Of a stretch of 64,000 nucleotides of DNA, positions 53,860 through 61,754 are shown in pieces. The stretch is taken from NCBI GenBank assembly GCA_963812255.1, contig CAWEUM010000006.1, forward strand, positions 127,729-191,728, read 5' to 3'. The notes under the pieces are model-generated. The model was not told where the DNA came from and searched no databases. It was given only the letters and a program-made list of their open reading frames with translations. Within the stretch, counting starts at the first letter, position 1, and each line of letters begins with the position of its first letter. The DNA comes from DATJGR01 sp963812255. GTDB taxonomy: Bacteria; Pseudomonadota; Gammaproteobacteria; Pseudomonadales; Azotimanducaceae. The translations under genes and the position numbers were made by a program.

Positions 53860-54198
53860 TCACTTGTCGTCCAACGACTTCAGCGTGCCTTTGGGCAGTG
53901 TGGCGCCTACGGCGCTCTTCTGAATCCGCAATTCGACGTTGTTTGCGACCTGAACCTTGATGAAGTCGTCTTCCACCTTCGCGACTCTGCCGACGATGCC
54001 GCCCGCTGTGACGACTTCATCTCCCTTCGACAGACCGGCCATGAGCGCCTGTTGTTCTTTGCGACGCTTGCTCTGCGGCCGCCACAACAGGAAGTAGAAA
54101 ATGCCGACGAAGCCGACGAGCAGTAACAGATCCATATAGCCGGGACCCGGCGCGGGACCGGCTTCTGCCGCATAGGCAGCGGTATCAAATAGGTTCAT
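53860..54198 (-). CDS. yajC: Preprotein translocase subunit YajC
   Basis: 112 aa: single membrane helix (MDLLLLVGFVGIFYFLLW) and cytosolic tail RPQSKRRKEQQALMAGLSKGDEVVTAGGIVG, the YajC signature. Associates with SecDF. Overlaps tgt by 14 nt. Confidence 0.95.
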   Translation of the reverse strand: MNLFDTAAYAAEAGPAPGPGYMDLLLLVGFVGIFYFLLWRPQSKRRKEQQALMAGLSKGDEVVTAGGIVGRVAKVEDDFIKVQVANNVELRIQKSAVGATLPKGTLKSLDDK

Positions 54199-55297
54199 CC
54201 GGAGCGTTCCAACCGTGGTGCAGGGCAGCGACGAGGGTGCGAAATGTACCGAGTTCGATGGCCTTCCGCAAACGACGCATCAGGGTTTGGTAGTAGTGCA
54301 GATTGTGAATCGTCATCAGCACGCTGCCTAGAATCTCGCCGCAGCGATCCAGGTGATGCAGGTACGCGCATGTGAATTCGCGACAGGTATAACACTCACA
54401 GGCAGCATCGATGGGCGCGCGGAGATCACGGTGCCGTGCATTGCGAATCTTCCGAATGCCCTGGGACGTAAACAGATAGCCATTGCGTGCGTTGCGTGTC
54501 GGCATCACGCAATCGAACATGTCGACGCCGAGCGCGACCGCCTCGACGAGATCCGCCGGCGTCCCGACGCCCATCAGGTAGCGCGGCTGCTCGACAGGCA
54601 TCAGCGGCAGCAGATCGTCCAACACCGTGGCCATCTCCGGTTTGGATTCGCCGACCGACAGTCCGCCGACGGCGTAGCCATCGAACCCGATCGCAACGAG
54701 ACGTTCCAGCGATTCGCGGCGCAGGTCGCCGTACATGCCGCCCTGCACGATGCCGAACAACGCTGCATCGCTTTCACCATGGGCCGCCTTGCTTCGCATC
54801 GCCCAACGCGACGACAAGGCCATCGACTCTTGTGCTTGCGCATGCGTCGACGGATGCGGCGTGCACTCGTCGAACACCATGACGATGTCGGCGCCGAGGT
54901 TGCGTTGCACATGCATCGACCGCTCTGGTGACAGAAACACGCGATCGCCATTGACTGGCGATTTGAAATCGACACCCTCTTCGCTGACCTTGCGCAGCGC
55001 GCCCAGACTCCACACCTGAAAGCCACCGGAATCGGTGAGGATCGGCCCCGGCCAGTTCATGAATCCATGCAGACCACCCAGGTCGCGCACGATCTCGTCA
55101 CCGGGACGCAGCAGCAGATGAAACGTATTGGCCAGCACGATCTGCGCGCCGAGATCGTTCAACTGCGTCGGCGTCACCGCCTTCACAGTGCCGTACGTAC
55201 CGACCGGCATGAACGCCGGCGTCGCGAACGAGCCGTGCGCCGTCGACACGCGTCCGGCGCGGGCGGCACCGTCACGTGCCTGCAGTTCGAAGCGCAT
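54185..55297 (-). CDS. tgt: tRNA-guanine transglycosylase
   Basis: 370-aa enzyme that inserts preQ1 at G34 of GUN tRNAs. Catalytic aspartates lie in ILTDSGGFQVWSL and VMPTRNARNGYLF; zinc ligands in CECYTCREFTCAYLHH. ATG 55297 begins the conserved RFELQARDG; a 35-residue longer frame overlaps queA. queA overlaps the start by 26 nt. Confidence 0.96.
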   Translation of the reverse strand: MRFELQARDGAARAGRVSTAHGSFATPAFMPVGTYGTVKAVTPTQLNDLGAQIVLANTFHLLLRPGDEIVRDLGGLHGFMNWPGPILTDSGGFQVWSLGALRKVSEEGVDFKSPVNGDRVFLSPERSMHVQRNLGADIVMVFDECTPHPSTHAQAQESMALSSRWAMRSKAAHGESDAALFGIVQGGMYGDLRRESLERLVAIGFDGYAVGGLSVGESKPEMATVLDDLLPLMPVEQPRYLMGVGTPADLVEAVALGVDMFDCVMPTRNARNGYLFTSQGIRKIRNARHRDLRAPIDAACECYTCREFTCAYLHHLDRCGEILGSVLMTIHNLHYYQTLMRRLRKAIELGTFRTLVAALHHGWNAPDEPI

Positions 55298-56330
55298 CGT
55301 CCCCCCGTCGCGTGATGAACATCGCGTCTCCGTAGCTGAAGAATCGATATTCGCGATGAATCGCTTCGATGTACGCATCGAGCAGCCGGCGACGGCCGGC
55401 AAACGCCGACACCAGCATCAACAACGTGGATTCCGGCAAATGAAAGTTCGTGACCAGCGCGTCGACTACGCGAAACGGGAAACCGGGATAAATGAAGATG
55501 TCGGTCTCGCCATCGAACGGTTCGAGCGTTCCCGACCTCGCGGCGGTTTCCAGCGCACGTACGACCGTCGTACCCACCGCGACGACACGACCACCGCGCG
55601 CTCTACACGAATCGACCTGTGCGACCAGATCCGCGTCGACGCGCACGCGCTCGGTGTGCATCGAGTGCTGCGCGATGTCCTCGGTGCGGATCGGCTGAAA
55701 CGTTCCGGCGCCAACATGCAGCGTCAGCCGCGCAACACGCGTGCCCCGCGTCTCGCAGCGCGCCAGCAGCGATCGGTCGAAATGCAGGCCCGCCGTCGGC
55801 GCGGCAACCGATCCGCGATGCTCGGCGAAAACCGTCTGGTAGCGCGCCTCGTCTATCTCGTTGGGTGCGCGGTCGATGTACGGCGGCAACGGTACCCGAC
55901 CACAGCGATCGATGACATCGTCGACGCGATGTTCGAATTCGAACCGGTACAGGTCTGCGCAGCGTTCGACCATCGTTGCGCGTTCGCCGTCGGGTTCGAG
56001 CACAACCACGCGGCCCGGTTTCAACGGCTTGCTGACGCGAACCTGACACAGTGCGCGATGGTCGTCCTCGATGCGCTCGATCAACAGTTCGGCAATCCCA
56101 CCGGAATCCTTGTGGCCGAGCAGACGGGCGCGGATGACGCGGGTGTCGTTCAGCACCAGCAGATCGATGGGTGAGAGCAACTCCGCCAGCGCATCGAAGC
56201 GTCTGTGCCGGAGCGAGTCCAGACGCGGATCGAGCACCATCAGCCTGCTGTCGGTGCGATTCGCCAGCGGGCTTTGCGCAATCAGGCGTTCCGGCAGTAG
56301 GTAGCTGAAATCGCTGCGCGAGAGGGGCAT
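55272..56330 (-). CDS. queA: S-adenosylmethionine:tRNA ribosyltransferase-isomerase
   Basis: 352 aa. Adds the cyclopentene-diol-forming ribosyl group of SAM to preQ1-tRNA. Conserved SDFSYLLPERLIAQSPL, VLNDTRVIRARL, GRVPLPPYIDR, and PTAGLHFDRSLL. First gene of queA-tgt-yajC-secD-secF. Confidence 0.96.
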   Translation of the reverse strand: MPLSRSDFSYLLPERLIAQSPLANRTDSRLMVLDPRLDSLRHRRFDALAELLSPIDLLVLNDTRVIRARLLGHKDSGGIAELLIERIEDDHRALCQVRVSKPLKPGRVVVLEPDGERATMVERCADLYRFEFEHRVDDVIDRCGRVPLPPYIDRAPNEIDEARYQTVFAEHRGSVAAPTAGLHFDRSLLARCETRGTRVARLTLHVGAGTFQPIRTEDIAQHSMHTERVRVDADLVAQVDSCRARGGRVVAVGTTVVRALETAARSGTLEPFDGETDIFIYPGFPFRVVDALVTNFHLPESTLLMLVSAFAGRRRLLDAYIEAIHREYRFFSYGDAMFITRRGDDALRTAGT

Positions 56331-56456
56331 TGGCTTGACCGACCAATGAAGAGGCGGCGAGTTTACGGGACGTCAGTTGTTGGGGCTAGGATTCGAACGC
56401 CGACCGATTGACCCTGACCGAGGCGTTGGCTACCCTCCCCGCCCTCCCCGCCCGCC

Positions 56457-56543
56457 GCCCGGGTGGCGAAACTGGTAGACGCGCCAGACTCAAAATCTGG
56501 TTGGGGCAACTCAGTGTCGGTTCGATTCCGACCCCGGGCACCA
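56457..56543 (+). tRNA. tRNA-Leu (CAA anticodon)
   Basis: 87 nt including encoded CCA. Acceptor GCCCGGG pairs CCCGGGC; anticodon arm CCAGA-CTCAAAA-TCTGG with anticodon CAA; long class II variable arm; T arm GTCGG-TTCGATT-CCGAC. It reads leucine TTG codons. It stands at the left edge of the mobile region but is complete, and no second copy of its 3' end is seen in the window. Confidence 0.97.
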
Positions 56544-56636
56544 AGTAAAACACTGGGTTTTTGAAAAAATCTATCTTCTAATCTAACAACCCTACTCAGT
56601 CCGGTCAGCACGCAGGTCAGCAACGCGAGACGATAG

Positions 56637-56858
56637 ATGAAACTACCTCGCCTCACCCGTCGCCGTGATCGCCGCAAAGGCGAGCGCAGCGTCACGCTGT
56701 ACGGCACGCAAGAATTGTTCGCGATGTTCGAGTGCGACGACGTGCCTACTTTGCTGGCAAAGCTCGACGCCATCGGCGTTCGCCCGCACGTGTCCGGCCC
56801 CGATACGCTGTCGCCGCAGGTGTTTGTGAGCGACTACCAACTGCCGACTTCGGATTGA
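56637..56858 (+). CDS. Small uncharacterised protein upstream of putAbiC-like gene
   Basis: 73 aa, very basic N-terminus (KLPRLTRRRDRRKGERS) then a compact acidic part (LYGTQELFAMFECDDVPTLLAKLDAIGVRP). I do not recognise it. Its TGA overlaps the next ATG by one base, indicating translational coupling with the membrane protein. No strong ribosome site. Might be a regulator, an antitoxin-like partner, or fortuitous. Confidence 0.4.
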   Translation: MKLPRLTRRRDRRKGERSVTLYGTQELFAMFECDDVPTLLAKLDAIGVRPHVSGPDTLSPQVFVSDYQLPTSD

Positions 56859-57559
56859 TGTTCGACAATCTCGATTCCAACCGACTTACGCGGAACCTAG
56901 TTCGTTTCTTCCGTTGGGGGATGATCGTTGTCGTCCTGGCGATACTGGGCTACTTCATCCCCAGGTGGGGATTACCCTACACGAGCGACTCTCAAGTCTG
57001 GGGTGAGCTGGGTGACTTCTTCGGTGGCATTCTAAATCCGGTCTTCGGATTCTTGGCTTTTCTCGGACTTCTTTATGCGGTCGCGCTTCAATCGGCTCAA
57101 CTGCGAGACACGCATGCGCAAATTGAACTGCTAGTTGAGCAGTTCAAACTCGCTGATCTGGAAAAGGCAGTGCGGTTGCACAGCGAAATGATCGACGCCT
57201 CACTCACTCGTAAAATCGTTATCACGCAGAACCATACTCCTGAGCTTCGCCTGGTCGTTCTACAGGCTGCGCGAATCAAGCGCGGAGATGCGAAACCCTC
57301 TGCACGGTGGGGCCACGACACCCTCGCAGCATACCCCAGTCCAGCTCAAGAACTGGGAGAGGCGATCGCTAGTCGGTTGGGCCGGGTCGCCGTGATACTG
57401 AGTACGTACGATGAGATCTTTCGGCCGCATTCACCTCAAGAACCTCCTACCTGGTATACAGATGCGTGGCGATCCAAATTTGTCGATGTGAGCGATGATC
57501 TGTGGGCAATTGGTGAACTCGAGTTGAGCGTTCGTCGCGAGTTTGATTCGAGAACGTGA
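56858..57559 (+). CDS. Two-helix membrane protein, putative phage abortive infection (putAbiC-like)
   Basis: 233 aa. Two N-terminal membrane helices (WGMIVVVLAILGYFIP; LNPVFGFLAFLGLLYAVALQ) separated by GELGDFFGGI, then a cytosolic helical domain starting QSAQLRDTHAQIELLVEQFK. The G-x-GDFFGG-x-LNP...ALQ pattern fits the putAbiC family, named for a proposed abortive-infection role. Position next to a tRNA and phage genes fits a defence cargo. Function is inferred from resemblance only. ATG is set by the TGATG overlap. Confidence 0.6.
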   Translation: MFDNLDSNRLTRNLVRFFRWGMIVVVLAILGYFIPRWGLPYTSDSQVWGELGDFFGGILNPVFGFLAFLGLLYAVALQSAQLRDTHAQIELLVEQFKLADLEKAVRLHSEMIDASLTRKIVITQNHTPELRLVVLQAARIKRGDAKPSARWGHDTLAAYPSPAQELGEAIASRLGRVAVILSTYDEIFRPHSPQEPPTWYTDAWRSKFVDVSDDLWAIGELELSVRREFDSRT

Positions 57560-57709
57560 TGGCGCTGCCTATGGTCTCGCCAGATTGGCAATGCGGATTT
57601 TTCCGCACCCAAGTCTTTTCGGACCGTCCCTTTAGACACGCACAGCCGCAATCCACCTCTGCGCACGTCTGACCATCGCAGCACGCGCGCGCAGCAGCAT
57701 CCGCAGGCA

Positions 57710-57763
57710 GAAAAGACAGCGGCCCCGAAGGGCCGCCAAGGGAGGTGCGCGGCTTGGCCGCGC
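57710..57763 (-). terminator. Tandem hairpins ending the mobile-element operon
   Basis: On the minus strand after the capsid gene: GCGCGGC-CAA-GCCGCGC (57763-57747), then GCGGCCC-TTCG-GGGCCGC (57736-57719) followed by TGTCTTTTC. The second, with a UUCG tetraloop and T-rich tail, is a convincing intrinsic terminator. Confidence 0.75.
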
Positions 57764-57774
57764 TTGAGGGGACG

Positions 57775-58999
57775 TTATGGCGTGATGCCTTCCAGCACGC
57801 AGAACGCGCTCGGCCGCGTCACGATCCAATCGGCTCTCAGGTAACCAACCAGGTCGATCACCAGGTTTCCGACGTAGCTGTCGACCTTGAGCACTTCAAT
57901 GCTGGACTCCATCCGTGTGCCCAACGTGATGTTGCTGAAGTCACCGAGATACAAGTTGTAGCTGTTCGGCGACGTGCCCGTCTTCGACAAGTTCGTTGTC
58001 GTCAGGAACTGCATCCGCGAGATGGCCTCCGGACGCGCCAGTGGCGATTTGTCAGACGAAATACCCGTTGCCAGGTTCTGATATCGCGTCCACGTTGCCG
58101 GGTGCATGACTGCGTATCGGTTTACGGCTTCGAGCGGAAAGTTCGCTGTCAGCAGCGTACCCAGTCCAGTAATGATGTCCGAGTAGTCTGCAATCGTGCC
58201 GACACTTGTCACCGTGCCGATGTTGCTGGTACCGAGAATGCCCAACGGCTCCGGTGGGGTGCCGCTACCTTCGAGTCCAACTCGATCCAGCTCGGCAGCC
58301 ATCGCACCAGTCATCACCATGGCCAGTTGCGAGCCGAAATTCGGAGAATCTTGGCTCAGTTCCAAACTCGCCTGGCATCGAGTCACCAGCGTTTGAGAAG
58401 TCAAAACGCGACTCGCAAACGTAGGATTCGCAGCGGAGATACTGCCCGCCTCCGAATGCCAGCTTGCAGTTGGGTCGGCAGTCACTGCGCTCATTGTTTG
58501 CGTTTTTTGAGTCATCGTGACGGTGCGCGCGCCGGCTTGCTGCAGTACCGATTGCGAGCGAATCAAGTCGATCCATTGGCTGAATATATTCGGCCGGAAC
58601 CAGAACGCCAGTCGACGTTGTAGCCATCGCCTTCGACTCGCGCACATAGCGCACGGCTTCGGCGTCGCCGCATTTCTCGCCGCCAATGGTGGCGGCCAGC
58701 CAGCGGTGCAACTCGATCTCCGGCTTTTTCTCCGGCGGCAGAACGTCCTGCATCTTCGTAGTGGATGGCAGTTCGTACACATCGCCGTTGCTGGTTCGAT
58801 ACCGTTTGTAGTTCAGCTCGGAATCGGCGAACGATTTCTTCGGTCGCGTGCCGACAGCTTCGAGCGTCTCGAGCCTATCGAGCAATGCGGCCTGTTCGGT
58901 GCGAATGGTTCCAAGTTCTTTCGTTTGAGTCGCGCGCAGTGCGGCGACGCCTTCGGAGACGTTGTCCATAACGCCCTGTAGATCTTCGAAGTTAGACAT
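57775..58999 (-). pseudogene. HK97-family phage major capsid protein, 1-nt frameshift
   Basis: The frame starting at ATG 58999 (NFEDLQGVMDNVSEGVAAL, coiled-coil delta region) ends by frameshift after VLVPAEYIQP, and the frame continuing IDLIRSQSVLQQAGARTVTM runs to 57775. Removing one A in CCAATGG near 58580 restores a 407-aa HK97-type capsid with coiled-coil scaffold, P domain and FASRVLTSQTL core. No adjacent protease, portal or terminase is seen. A hairpin covers its ribosome site. Either a disrupted gene or a sequencing error; a programmed shift is not supported by a slippery site. Confidence 0.75.
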
Positions 59000-59006
59000 G
59001 TTCAAA

Positions 59007-59030
59007 CCTCACAAAAACATGGTTGTGAGG
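59007..59030 (-). promoter_or_regulatory. Hairpin overlapping the capsid ribosome-binding site
   Basis: CCTCACAA (59030-59023 on minus) pairs TTGTGAGG (59014-59007) around an 8-nt loop; the GAGG in the second arm is the capsid Shine-Dalgarno, eight nt before ATG 58999. Folding would mask it, suggesting translational control. Confidence 0.45.
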
Positions 59031-59133
59031 CATCGGCGGGGTTGTTCTTACACGCGCGCACGAGCCTCTATTGCGGCTCGGGGTGCGGTGACGTTCTTTG
59101 CGAACGTATGCAGGGCTCGACCTTTGACGGTCT

Positions 59134-59370
59134 CTATCGTTCGTCTCGAAACGATAGGGACGGACTATTTTCGTCCGACTCGCCATCGGGATGCAACAGG
59201 CGCTCGAGATCGGCCAATCTTTCGCGAAGCTCGGCTGTCTCGCACTCCGCTTCGCTCTGCAGCGCGCGCCAGCCAGCAGCGACAAATTTTCGCGCCTGAC
59301 GGTGCGACAGACCGGCCTGCCGAAGCGCGCTCTCGACCCCTCTACGACTAGGCAGTTTGTCGTTTGGCAT
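59134..59370 (-). CDS. Small phage-type protein with coiled C-terminus
   Basis: 78 aa: PNDKLPSRRGVESALRQAGL then SHRQARKFVAAGWRAL, then a charged coiled coil (ETAELRERLADLERLL). The ALRQAG-S-x-x-QARKF-x-x-G pattern is reminiscent of C-terminal tails of HK97-type prohead proteases, but no protease domain is present. It starts inside the preceding 49-aa ORF. Role unknown; a scaffold or capsid accessory is possible. A CTATCGTT/AACGATAG hairpin overlaps its stop. Confidence 0.5.
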   Translation of the reverse strand: MPNDKLPSRRGVESALRQAGLSHRQARKFVAAGWRALQSEAECETAELRERLADLERLLHPDGESDENSPSLSFRDER

Positions 59371-59497
59371 GAGATATCGCCGCTTTGGCCGCTTGTCGGG
59401 ACGCACCGAGCGTTCGCAGCCCGTATTCGATCACTCGCACATCGATACCGGCCGCGAGGGCGGCGCGTGCGCGTTCGACAAGCTCGTCGTAGGTCAT
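59348..59497 (-). CDS. 49-aa small protein
   Basis: Starts with ATG in a TGATG overlap with the 89-aa gene's stop and encodes MTYDELVERARAALAAG...LGASRQAAKAAISH. Coupled start and end overlapping the next start argue it is translated. Its LGASRQAAKAA resembles the motif in the downstream 78-aa protein. Function unknown. Confidence 0.4.
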   Translation of the reverse strand: MTYDELVERARAALAAGIDVRVIEYGLRTLGASRQAAKAAISHAKRQTA

Positions 59498-59766
59498 CAG
59501 TGCAACGTCAAATCGGCCGGCGGTGCAGCGCCGGCTTGTACGCGATCGGCCACGGTGTGCAGATACCGGCCCGCCAACTCGTGCGACTGGAATTCGGCAA
59601 CGGCAGCTAGTGCGATCAGTTGCGACAACGTGACCAGTGCAGCCTGGCCGCCAATCAGGCGCTGCAGCCTTTCCGCGACTTGCGTCAGTTGGCCGAGCGT
59701 CCTTTTCTGGATCGCCGTTTGCTCGGGTGAGAGTACGGTGCCGCTCGGCATTGGTTCGTTAGTCAT
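59497..59766 (-). CDS. 89-aa hypothetical phage-type protein
   Basis: 89 aa, mostly helical, Gln/Ala/Leu rich (EQTAIQKRTLGQLTQVAERL, LVTLSQLIALAAVAEF). GAGG eight nt before the ATG. It overlaps a 26-codon ORF upstream (ATGA) and the 49-aa ORF downstream (TGATG). I do not recognise a domain. Confidence 0.55.
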   Translation of the reverse strand: MTNEPMPSGTVLSPEQTAIQKRTLGQLTQVAERLQRLIGGQAALVTLSQLIALAAVAEFQSHELAGRYLHTVADRVQAGAAPPADLTLH

Positions 59767-59843
59767 TCGGGAAACCTCGTGTCAGTGAATGGAAATCGTG
59801 ACCCCCAGTCTTTTTTCGCATCGAAAACCTTTTTTGTTGCCAT
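59763..59843 (-). CDS. 26-aa ORF coupled to the 89-aa gene
   Basis: ATG at 59843 encodes ATKKVFDAKKDWGSRFPFTD and ends with TGA in an ATGA overlap with the next gene. A second tiny ORF (59940-59854, 28 codons, acidic) precedes it in the 227-nt gap after the replication-type gene. Weak support beyond the overlap. Confidence 0.3.
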   Translation of the reverse strand: MATKKVFDAKKDWGSRFPFTDTRFPE

Positions 59844-59976
59844 TAGTAAAAGGTCAAGTACCTACGCGGTCCAGCGCGCGCGAGTCGTCATCCTTCGACT
59901 CCCCCTCTTTCGCTCGCTCATCCATGTCGTTGTCATGCATTGTTTTGAGCATGGCCTATGGCTAGATCTATAGAGG

Positions 59977-60104
59977 TGTCCCATGAGGGGACATCAAAAA
60001 GTGCTGACCATGTCCCTTGATGGGACACGGTGGGCTGCAATTGGGGGTCCTTTCGTGCGTTCCCATGTCCCTTCATGGGACACGGGTTGTCCTTTCGTGG
60101 GACA
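59977..60104. repeat. Array of TGTCCC-N5-GGGACA palindromes (iterons or operators)
   Basis: Four 17-bp copies: 59977-59993 (spacer ATGAG), 60011-60027 (TTGAT), 60066-60082 (TTCAT) and 60088-60104 (TGTCCT with TTCGT). A degenerate fifth lies at 60046-60062. Centre-to-centre steps are 34, 35, 20 and 22 bp, close to whole helical turns. Three copies lie in the 3' end of the replication-type gene in three different reading frames and one just past its stop, so selection acts on DNA. Consistent with an origin inside a phage replication gene, as in lambda O, or with operators. Confidence 0.75.
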
Positions 60105-60506
60105 TGGGGAATCTGAGAACCAGGCTCGGTAGGCATGCGTTGGTACGGGTGTCTCCGCCAAGTCGTGGCGACCCTCGTCAATTGCATGCCATGTCAGTGC
60201 GTACAGGTTGGGGCGCGGTGGCGTTCTCGATCCTGGCCTGGCCAACACCAGCAAGCCGCGTTCCACGAGCATCTGTTGCGCCCGCATCAGCAGGTTCTTT
60301 GAGATGCCGCTGCCTTCCTGCGCCTGAGTGCGCGTGAGCCCGAGTGAGCCGTTGTTCTTGCCGTTGTAGACCGACGCGTATGCAACGAGAACGCGGAACT
60401 CGCCATGCGATAGCGATTTCACTGCGGGCGATTCGAGGACTCGCAACGGCAGCATCGCGAACCGGCCGGCAGTAGATCGTCGCTTGGAGTTTCGACGTGT
60501 CCCCAT
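59994..60506 (-). CDS. Winged-helix replication-initiator-like protein
   Basis: 170 aa. Residues about 15-105 look like a phage replication winged helix: RFAMLPLRVLESPAVKSLSHGEFRVLV, then SLGLTRTQAQEGSGISKNLL and MLVERGLLVLARPG. The C-terminal 50 residues are low-similarity and encoded by the palindrome array. ATG 60506 has GGAGG seven nt upstream and overlaps the previous stop (TGATG). Initiator function is inferred from the fold and embedded repeats; a transcriptional regulator is the alternative. Confidence 0.55.
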   Translation of the reverse strand: MGTRRNSKRRSTAGRFAMLPLRVLESPAVKSLSHGEFRVLVAYASVYNGKNNGSLGLTRTQAQEGSGISKNLLMRAQQMLVERGLLVLARPGSRTPPRPNLYALTWHAIDEGRHDLAETPVPTHAYRAWFSDSPCPTKGQPVSHEGTWERTKGPPIAAHRVPSRDMVSTF

Positions 60507-61408
60507 CACGCTTCCTCCAACTTATCGAGCAGGCCCGATAAACCGTCTTCATCGAGGTGACGGGCGAGCAGTTGCATTCCGTCGCGTTCGTTCTCTTCCG
60601 CGACCATGGCGATTTCGAGGGCGCGTTTCGGCAGGTAGTGTTCGATCGAATCACGAAGCACCTGGCGCAGCGTGCCGGCCGGCAACGCTTCAGCTTCGAC
60701 GGTTTCCAGAACATGACGGGCACGGATGTCGCCTGACTTGCGCGGCTTTCGCGGCAGGTCGTACTCGTCGATCTGCGCTTCGTTGATCGCGATACGGTGG
60801 AATTCGAGCGGGAAATCATCACCCAGGTGATGGCGTAGTTTCCGTTCAATGTCGAGGTCGATCAACACGCCGGCAGGGTCGTAGTCGCCGACGTAGATGA
60901 CGTTTGCCGACATCTTGTCCGTCGCTTCGATCTCGTCCCTTATGAACTCCGCCGCCTGATACGCGAGCGTGATCGACGTGAATCCGCCGGCGGGATAGAG
61001 GCTGACGGCCAGTTCCCGGCAATCGTGTTCAATGACCCCGGCAATCGATCGGCTCTCGCACCAGACTTCGACATAGTGATCGGCGTGCGACCAGAGGTCG
61101 GCCCGGTAGAGCGAGTTCAATCGTTCGAGAAAGTCGCCAGCATTCCGAAACGTGTTGACGTGATATCCGCGTCGGGTCGCATCGGTAATCCAGCCATACG
61201 GAAGCACACGACGCAGACGGAGTTCAGCGATTCGATGCTGAACCTGGTTGTAGCCTTGCTCGGATTTTTCGACAAGTTCCGGCAATCGCGGATCAGTCAT
61301 GCGGTAGAAGACGTGTCGCACGCTCTGCGGATGATCGGCGCGAAGAACATCGAGAATCTGTTGCTCGAGTTGCTCGACTGCGGCCTTGGTGCGTCGTTTC
61401 CTTATCAT
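60506..61408 (-). CDS. Spo11/Topo VI subunit A-like protein (wHTH + TOPRIM)
   Basis: 300 aa. N-terminal winged helix with SVRHVFYRMTD, where Tyr35 aligns by motif with the catalytic tyrosine of Spo11 (RDIFY). The TOPRIM part has acidic Glu118 (EVWCESRSIAGVI) and DxD at Asp175/Asp177 (YVGDYDPAG). No B subunit or Wadjet JetABC is nearby. Such stand-alone A-like proteins are known on mobile elements (Mini-A type). It would be a DNA-cleaving or nicking enzyme, possibly for element replication. ATG 61408 overlaps the upstream stop (ATGA); the longer frame is rejected. Confidence 0.65.
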   Translation of the reverse strand: MIRKRRTKAAVEQLEQQILDVLRADHPQSVRHVFYRMTDPRLPELVEKSEQGYNQVQHRIAELRLRRVLPYGWITDATRRGYHVNTFRNAGDFLERLNSLYRADLWSHADHYVEVWCESRSIAGVIEHDCRELAVSLYPAGGFTSITLAYQAAEFIRDEIEATDKMSANVIYVGDYDPAGVLIDLDIERKLRHHLGDDFPLEFHRIAINEAQIDEYDLPRKPRKSGDIRARHVLETVEAEALPAGTLRQVLRDSIEHYLPKRALEIAMVAEENERDGMQLLARHLDEDGLSGLLDKLEEA

Positions 61409-61623
61409 TGCGGGCGCACGCTTCTGATCGCGTCGAGCACGGCCCTGTACGTTGGGCTCAACAGCGCTTCGGCTTCGCCCTTCGAGATCACCAGTTCGTT
61501 GGCGAACTCGTCGACCAGGTCTTCGATTTCGCAGTTGAATCCGGTGGCTCGCACCAGCATTGCGCGAAGTACACCGATTCGATATTGGCGAACCACGCCG
61601 GCGTCGATCGTGCCCGGCTTCAT
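61405..61623 (-). CDS. 72-aa hypothetical protein upstream of the Spo11-like gene
   Basis: 72 aa, KPGTIDAGVVRQYRIGVLRAM, with acidic middle CEIEDLVDEFANELV. No recognised domain. Its stop overlaps the start of the Spo11-like gene by 4 nt, so the two are coupled and may form a functional pair. Weak ribosome site; a longer frame upstream is unlikely. Confidence 0.5.
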   Translation of the reverse strand: MKPGTIDAGVVRQYRIGVLRAMLVRATGFNCEIEDLVDEFANELVISKGEAEALLSPTYRAVLDAIRSVRPQ

Positions 61624-61754
61624 GCGTTGACGACTTCGCGAGATCGCGGCACATGTTGTGTGCGTTCGGAGCGAAACGGTATGATTCGAGCGCCAGCTTC
61701 GAGATTTACCGCGACGCCCCTTTTTTGGGGTGTTCGCATATTTGGACAGCCACT

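Noticed and set aside
51939..53960. 673-codon plus-strand open frame across secD
   Set aside because: Antisense shadow; composition dominated by Arg, His and Gln, as expected from reversed high-GC codons.
59977..60104. CRISPR array
   Set aside because: Repeats are 17-bp palindromes at uneven 20-35 bp steps, partly coding, with no cas genes.
60506..61408. Wadjet JetD
   Set aside because: No JetA/B/C condensin-like genes nearby, and the protein is shorter with a different layout.
61700..61730. CCCC-TTTTTT-GGGG hairpin as a terminator
   Set aside because: The T-run is in the loop, with no T-rich tail on either side.
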